Shown: piece after piece, positions 59,689-64,000 of the stretch
Numbering within the stretch: position 1 is the first letter of the stretch
Layout of the letters: every line of letters begins with the position of its first letter
From: Oxalobacteraceae bacterium OTU3CAMAD1
Lineage (GTDB): Bacteria; Pseudomonadota; Gammaproteobacteria; Burkholderiales; Burkholderiaceae_D
NCBI GenBank assembly: GCA_024123915.1
Contig: CP099650.1
Span: 2,294,001 to 2,358,000, forward strand
Length of the DNA: 64,000 nucleotides
Direction of reading: 5' to 3'
The notes under the pieces: generated by a model
Told to the model about the DNA's origin: nothing
What the model saw: only the letters and a program-made list of their open reading frames with translations
The model's database searches: none
Translations under genes and position numbers: made by a program

Positions 59689-60756
59689 ATGAAAAAATCC
59701 CCAATTAGCCTTGCCATCCTGGCATTGGCAGCCGCCGTTGGCGGCGCCGCCCAAGCTCAATCGAATGTGCAGGTCTATGGTTTGCTGGACGTCGGCGTCG
59801 AAAATTCCAACAACGCGAGCGCAACCGGCGGTAGCAATACCCGCGTGATTTCGGGTGGCATGAACACTTCGCGCTGGGGCATCAGGGGCACGGAAGATCT
59901 GGGCGGCGGCCTCAAAGCCGTTTTCAATCTGGAGGGCGGGATCCTGATGGACACCGGCGCCCAGGACGGCGCGCTGTTCCGCCGCCAGGCCTACGTCGGC
60001 CTGGAAGGCGCCTTCGGCCGCGTGGTCGTCGGCCGTTCGTTCACCAGTGTCTACGACACGGTGATCAGCTACGATCCGATGGGCTTCGCGCCTTACTACT
60101 CGTGGGCGACCTCCGGTCCGGCCACCGGCCCAAGCAAATACGGCTTCACCACCGGCTACGATAACCTGATCAAGTACGCCGGCACCTTCGGCAATGTCCG
60201 CGTCGGCGCCAACTACTCCGCCGGCGAGCAAACCACCGGCGTCGCCGACAGCGCCAAGATGGGCGCGACCTTCGCCTACAAGTTCGGCCCGGCCAACGTG
60301 ATGGCCACCTATGAGCGCAACAACGGCAACACCGTGGCCGCCACCGGCAACCGCGACGAAAACACCGTGTGGCACGTCGGCGCCAACTACGAAACCGGTC
60401 CGCTGAAGTTCTGGGCCGTCCTGCGCGACTACAACCTGACGGCCGGCCGCGCCGCGACCGCCGACGTCGAAGCCACCACCACCTGGGGCGGCGTGGCCTA
60501 CAAGCCTAACGAGGTGACCACCATCACCGGCGCGGTCTACCACGTCAATGTGAAGAACGTCGCCGCCAACACCGACGCCGATCCGACCATGTACGTTGTG
60601 CGCTACCGCTACGCGCTGTCCAAGCGCACCGACGTGCATATCTCGGGCGCGTACGCCAAAGCCAAACACGGCCAGCTGGTTGGCCTGTCGCGCGACGACG
60701 CCGGCTTCGGCAACAGCCAGCGCGGCATCACCGTCGGCATGCAGCACCGCTTCTAA
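59689..60756 (+). CDS. Gram-negative general porin (OmpC-like)
   Basis: A 355-residue outer-membrane porin. The signal peptide ends at AAQAQ (residue ~23) and the mature protein begins SNVQVYGLLDVGVE. Typical features are SRWGIRGTEDLGGGLKAVFN, RRQAYVGLEGAFGRVVVGRS (the inward loop L3 follows) and a C-terminal Phe in ITVGMQHRF. It is a 16-strand trimeric barrel of the Burkholderiales type. The ATG at 59689 follows CTGGAG. Its promoter carries the TGAAAGG repeats, indicating control by the adjacent two-component system, and it likely admits the substrate of the following uptake genes. Confidence 0.96.
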   Translation: MKKSPISLAILALAAAVGGAAQAQSNVQVYGLLDVGVENSNNASATGGSNTRVISGGMNTSRWGIRGTEDLGGGLKAVFNLEGGILMDTGAQDGALFRRQAYVGLEGAFGRVVVGRSFTSVYDTVISYDPMGFAPYYSWATSGPATGPSKYGFTTGYDNLIKYAGTFGNVRVGANYSAGEQTTGVADSAKMGATFAYKFGPANVMATYERNNGNTVAATGNRDENTVWHVGANYETGPLKFWAVLRDYNLTAGRAATADVEATTTWGGVAYKPNEVTTITGAVYHVNVKNVAANTDADPTMYVVRYRYALSKRTDVHISGAYAKAKHGQLVGLSRDDAGFGNSQRGITVGMQHRF

Positions 60757-60796
60757 GCCGCTTCGCAACGGAGACCGGGCCGCGTCGATATTTTTC

Positions 60797-60847
60797 TGAA
60801 AGTCGATGCGGCCTGAAAGCGCTTTGAAAGCTTCACCGCTCTAAGAT
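60797..60847 (+). promoter_or_regulatory. tctC-like promoter with phased TGAAAG repeats
   Basis: TGAAAGC is present at 60814-60820 and 60825-60831, 11 bases apart, and another TGAAAG at 60797-60802. TAAGAT at 60842-60847 is the candidate -10, 11 bases after the second repeat. The arrangement mirrors that of the porin promoter, so both genes look like targets of the same OmpR-type regulator. Confidence 0.72.
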
Positions 60848-60858
60848 AACCATACAAG

Positions 60859-61836
60859 ATGACTAAAGTTTTGCAGGCTTTGATTGCCGCGCTGTTTTTA
60901 CTGTGCGCGGTGGCGCGGGCGGCAAGCCTGGAGTGCATCGTGCCTTCCAAACCGGGCGGCGCGATGGACCTCACGTGCAAGCTGGCGCAAAAAGGTTTGC
61001 AGGGCTTGCGCGAGTCGCCCAAACCGCCGCCGTCGGATATGCGGATCAGCTATCTGCCGGGCGGTATCGGCGCGGTGGCATGGCATTCGCTGGTGTCGCA
61101 GCGGCGCCGCGCGGAGCCGAACACGCTGGTGGCTTTTTCGGGCGGCTCGCTGCTCAATCTGGCGCAGGGCAAGTTCGGCAAGGCCACCGCCAACGATGTG
61201 CGCTGGGTGGCCGCGCTGGGAACGGATTACGGCATGATCGCGGTGCGCGCCGATTCGCCTTACAAGACGCTGGCGGAGCTGCTGGCGGCGTTGAAGAAGA
61301 ATCCGCAGAAGGTGCTGATCGGCGTCTCCGGCACCATCGGCAGCCAGGACTGGCTGAAGATGGCGATGGTGTTCAAGACCGCCGGGCTGGATCCCAAGGT
61401 GCTGCGCTTCGTCGCGCTGGAGGGCGGCGGCGAGGCCTTCACGGCGATGCACGCGAATTATGTGCAGGTCGTGTCGGGCGACGCCAGCGAGGCGGCGCTG
61501 TACGCGGCAAGCGGCAATACCCGCGTGTTGGCGGTGCTGGCGGACAAGCGCCTGCCGGGCGTGTTGGCCAACGTGCCGACCGCGCGCGAGCAGGGCGTGG
61601 ACGTGGTGTGGCCGATCATCCGCGGCTTGTGGATGGGCCCCCAGGTGCCGGATGCGGATTACCGGCAGTGGGTGGCGGCCTTCGACCGCGTGCTGGCCGA
61701 TCCGAAGTTCGCGCAGATGCGCGCGGCGTCCGGTTTGTATCCGTTCGGGTTGACCGGCGACGCCTTGACAGCTTATGTAACAAAGGCCGTAGACGATTAC
61801 GGCAGGCACGCCGCCGAACTCGGTCTGGTGCGCTGA
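60859..61836 (+). CDS. TctC/Bug-family solute-binding protein
   Basis: A 325-residue periplasmic binding protein of the tripartite tricarboxylate transporter family (PF03401). The signal peptide ends near residue 21 (CAVARAAS). The family hallmarks are ECIVPSKPGGAMDLTCKL (residues 23-40), the GTIGSQDWLK region and the late NVPTAREQGVDVVWP. No tctA or tctB follows, so it is a stand-alone receptor, as is usual for the many Bug proteins in Burkholderiales. The ATG at 60859 lies 12 bases after the proposed -10. Confidence 0.92.
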   Translation: MTKVLQALIAALFLLCAVARAASLECIVPSKPGGAMDLTCKLAQKGLQGLRESPKPPPSDMRISYLPGGIGAVAWHSLVSQRRRAEPNTLVAFSGGSLLNLAQGKFGKATANDVRWVAALGTDYGMIAVRADSPYKTLAELLAALKKNPQKVLIGVSGTIGSQDWLKMAMVFKTAGLDPKVLRFVALEGGGEAFTAMHANYVQVVSGDASEAALYAASGNTRVLAVLADKRLPGVLANVPTAREQGVDVVWPIIRGLWMGPQVPDADYRQWVAAFDRVLADPKFAQMRAASGLYPFGLTGDALTAYVTKAVDDYGRHAAELGLVR

Positions 61837-61873
61837 TCACAAAAAAACTATTAAAACAATTGGAGACTAAAAA

Positions 61874-62980
61874 ATGATGTTCAAGACCTCAATGGCCGCC
61901 GCATGCGCGTCCCTCTCGTTCGCGCTGTTCGCAAGCTCCACCGCCGCCTTCGCGCAAGTGCCGGCCGGCTATCCCGCCGACTACCAGAAGATCATCGACG
62001 GCGCCAAGAAAGAGGGCAAACTGGTGGTCTACGGCGCCACCGACAGCAAGGCCACGGCGCCGCTGATCAAGGACTTCAGCGCCCAGTTCCCGGGCATCAC
62101 CGTCGAATACAACGACATGAATTCGACCGAGGTGTATAACCGCTTCATCTCCGAGGTGGCGGCCGGCGGCAACACCGCCGACGCGGTCTGGTCGTCGGCG
62201 ATGGACCTGCAGATGCGCCTGGCCTCCGACGGCTACGCGATGAAGTACAAATCGGTCGAGGCGCCAAAGCTGCCGGCATGGTCGATGTGGGACGACCAGG
62301 CCTACGGCACCACCTTCGAGCCGGCCGCCATCGTCTACAACAAGCGCCTGGTCGACGCCAAGGAAGTGCCGCAGACGCACGCCGACTTCGCCAAGCTGAT
62401 ACAGACGCCGAAGTTCAAGGACAAGGTCACCACCTACGACATCGAAAAATCCGGCGTCGGGTTCATGTTCATGACGCAGGACGCGCGTGAAAATCCGAAG
62501 TTCCTCGACATGCTCAACGCCTTCGGCGCGGCCAAGGTGCGCGTGCAGTCGTCGACCGGCACCATGATGGAACGCATCTCCTCGGGCGAAAACCTGATCG
62601 GCTACAACGTCGTCGGCTCCTACGCGCTGGTGCGCGCCAAGACCGATCCGTCGCTCGGCGTGGTGCTGCCGAAGGACTACACGCTGGTGATGTCGCGCGT
62701 CCTGTTCATCAACAAGGCCGCCAAAAATCCGAACGCCGCCAAGCTGTGGCTCGATTACATGCTGTCCCATCGCGGCCAGACCGTCATCGCCAACGACTCC
62801 AAACTGTTCGCGATCCGCGCCGACGTCACCGGCGAGACCACCTCGGCGGACCTGATCAAGCAAATCGGCAAGGACAACGTCAAGCCGGTGCCGGTGCATC
62901 CGATGGTGCTGCAATTCCTCGGACCAGCCAAGCGCATGGCTTTCCTGAAGCAGTGGAAAGAATCGGCCGGCAAGAAGTAA
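61874..62980 (+). CDS. ABC transporter substrate-binding protein (iron/polyamine-type)
   Basis: A 368-residue periplasmic binding protein of the extracellular solute-binding family 1/13 type. The signal peptide is ~26 residues (ending AAFAQ). A typical first lobe reads KKEGKLVVYGATDSKATAPL and FSAQFPGITVEYNDMNSTEV, and the hinge region has DQAYGTTFEPAAIVYNKRLV. Similar proteins bind ferric iron, phosphonates or organic phosphates; the ligand cannot be told. The ATG at 61874 has TTGGAGAC 7 bases upstream. It is followed by the permease gene after 143 bases, with a hairpin between. Confidence 0.92.
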   Translation: MMFKTSMAAACASLSFALFASSTAAFAQVPAGYPADYQKIIDGAKKEGKLVVYGATDSKATAPLIKDFSAQFPGITVEYNDMNSTEVYNRFISEVAAGGNTADAVWSSAMDLQMRLASDGYAMKYKSVEAPKLPAWSMWDDQAYGTTFEPAAIVYNKRLVDAKEVPQTHADFAKLIQTPKFKDKVTTYDIEKSGVGFMFMTQDARENPKFLDMLNAFGAAKVRVQSSTGTMMERISSGENLIGYNVVGSYALVRAKTDPSLGVVLPKDYTLVMSRVLFINKAAKNPNAAKLWLDYMLSHRGQTVIANDSKLFAIRADVTGETTSADLIKQIGKDNVKPVPVHPMVLQFLGPAKRMAFLKQWKESAGKK

Positions 62981-63042
62981 GCCTCCGAAGTAAGCGCTCG
63001 AAACAAGCGTCACATTAGGTCCACCGAACCCCGAACCGACGC

Positions 63043-63070
63043 GGGGTCGTACCCAAACGGGTACGACCCC
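63043..63070. repeat. GGGGTCGTACCC hairpin between binding protein and permease
   Basis: The perfect 12-bp stem GGGGTCGTACCC/GGGTACGACCCC (63043-63054 and 63059-63070) has an AAAC loop. It is GC-rich, without a T-run, and lies in the gap between the binding-protein gene and the permease. It may stabilise the upstream mRNA end and so raise expression of the binding protein. Confidence 0.85.
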
Positions 63071-63123
63071 TGCCCGGATCTGCGGGTTGGGTGCCCGCAC
63101 GCGTTCGTAAAAACGGAATTCCT

Positions 63124-64000
63124 ATGCAAACTATGACTCTACCTGGCTCCGGCCGGCGTAGCCTTAACTGGCCGCGCGGCGTAGTGGTGGTTCTCGCCTC
63201 CATCGCCATCTTCCTGCCGCTGTTCCTGATCTTCTATCAAAGCTTCCTGAGCGCGCCGTTCTTCATGCCGGTCAAGGAGCTGGGCCTCGACGCCTACCGT
63301 TTCATCTTCGACGACCCCGATTTCACGATGGCGTTCAAGAACGCCTTCTTCCTGGCCACCGGCCTGGCCGCCATCGCCGTGCCGCTGGGCGGCATGCTGG
63401 CCTTCCTGATGATCCGCACCGACTTGCCGGGCAAGGGCTTCATCGCGCCGCTGCTGCTGGTGCCGATCTTCGTCTCGCCGATGGTGATGGGCTTCGGCTA
63501 CGTCGTCTCGATGGGGCCCGTCGGCTTCTATTCGCTGTGGGCGAAAGACATCCTGGGCCTGATCCCGTGGAACATCTACTCGTTCACCAGCATCGTGGTC
63601 ATCGCCGGCCTGACCCACGTGCCGCACGTCTACCTGTACGCCTCGTCGGCGCTCAAAAGCCTGGGCTCGGACGTGGAGGAGGCCGCGCGCGTCTCCGGCG
63701 CCTCGCCGCTGCAGGTGATGTTCAACGTCTCGCTGCCGATGATCACCCCGGCCCTGGCCTACGCCGGCGTGCTGGTGTTCTTCCTCGGCTTCGAGGTGTT
63801 CGGCCTGGTGCTGGTGTTGGGCGATCCGGAAGGCCACATGGTGCTGGCCACCTATCTGTACAAGTTGACCAATAAAATGGGCACGCCGTCCTACCACCTG
63901 ATGGCCGCCGTCGCCGTCTGCCTGGTGATGGTGACACTGCCGCTGGTGATGGTGCAGCGACACCTGCTCAAGTCGGCCAACAAATTCGTCTCGATCAAAG
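63124..64000 (+). CDS. ABC transporter permease, 3' end outside window
   Basis: An open frame of 292 residues runs off the right edge. It is a polytopic inner-membrane permease of the binding-protein-dependent (FbpB/PotB-like) type. The first membrane helix is at about 18-38 (VVVLASIAIFLPLFLIFYQS). Further helices follow near 75-100, 110-135, 155-175, 200-230 and 255-275. The cytoplasmic EAA-type loop reads LGSDVEEAARVSGASPLQVM near residue 181. Iron- and polyamine-type permeases often contain two such halves, so a second half may follow. The ATG at 63124 was chosen; 63133 is also possible. Confidence 0.9.
   Translation, partial: MQTMTLPGSGRRSLNWPRGVVVVLASIAIFLPLFLIFYQSFLSAPFFMPVKELGLDAYRFIFDDPDFTMAFKNAFFLATGLAAIAVPLGGMLAFLMIRTDLPGKGFIAPLLLVPIFVSPMVMGFGYVVSMGPVGFYSLWAKDILGLIPWNIYSFTSIVVIAGLTHVPHVYLYASSALKSLGSDVEEAARVSGASPLQVMFNVSLPMITPALAYAGVLVFFLGFEVFGLVLVLGDPEGHMVLATYLYKLTNKMGTPSYHLMAAVAVCLVMVTLPLVMVQRHLLKSANKFVSIK

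Overview
The window is 64 kb of high-GC chromosomal DNA from a betaproteobacterium, most likely a Massilia/Duganella/Janthinobacterium-type member of the Oxalobacteraceae. That placement is inferred from gene content: the rpsF-priB-rpsR-rplI-dnaB block, the porin and TctC-like receptor style, the PIN-PhoH protein, and abundant GGCGGATTA...TAATCCGCC repeats. I see no rRNA, tRNA, CRISPR array, insertion sequence or phage genes. Both ends of the window cut through a gene.

Layout. 1-2642 (-): large secreted DUF5695-like protein, 3' end cut off. 2803-5857 (+): rpsF-priB-rpsR-rplI and dnaB. 5974-7632 (+): DUF47/PhoU-like protein and phosphate permease. 7660-8561 (-): a two-gene membrane-protein pair, one fused to an AbrB/VapB-like domain. 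8664-14074: housekeeping and hypothetical genes (zinc-ribbon-like protein, ycaO, phosphoesterase, GNAT, a stand-alone cyanophycin-synthetase N-domain, MBL hydrolase).

14321-31223 (+) is a signalling and surface-adhesin locus: GAF/HD-GYP phosphodiesterase, CHASE2 adenylate cyclase, a giant TpsA exoprotein, its TpsB transporter, a second TpsA, and a FecR-domain protein. The two exoproteins share their secretion domain and their last six residues but differ in body and stalk. 31302-33937 (+) is copA-cueR behind a CueR-type promoter; the matching chaperone copZ lies at 43955-44152 (-) behind a second CueR-type promoter.

33980-39293 (+) is the most unusual module: a cobalamin riboswitch followed by a MotA/TolQ/ExbB-type channel, a DUF2149 protein and a CobN-family chelatase that carries a signal peptide and a C-terminal membrane anchor, so it appears to work in the periplasm. 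The genes overlap or abut, and the riboswitch ends in a hairpin covering the first Shine-Dalgarno sequence.

39494-52431 holds a TSUP permease, a GST, a secreted S53 peptidase, copZ, an orphan HicB, PIN-PhoH, Bcp, a degenerate formyltransferase, an Mth938-like protein, alaA, hom and a BON-domain protein. 52639-56118 (-) is a GlrK-QseG-GlrR-type sigma-54 signalling operon, followed by a GNAT/RraB-like pair. 57269-64000 is a TctE/TctD-type two-component system divergent from a porin, a TctC-type binding protein and an ABC importer (binding protein and truncated permease). The porin and TctC promoters carry the same 11-bp-phased TGAAAGG direct repeats, which probably bind the adjacent response regulator.
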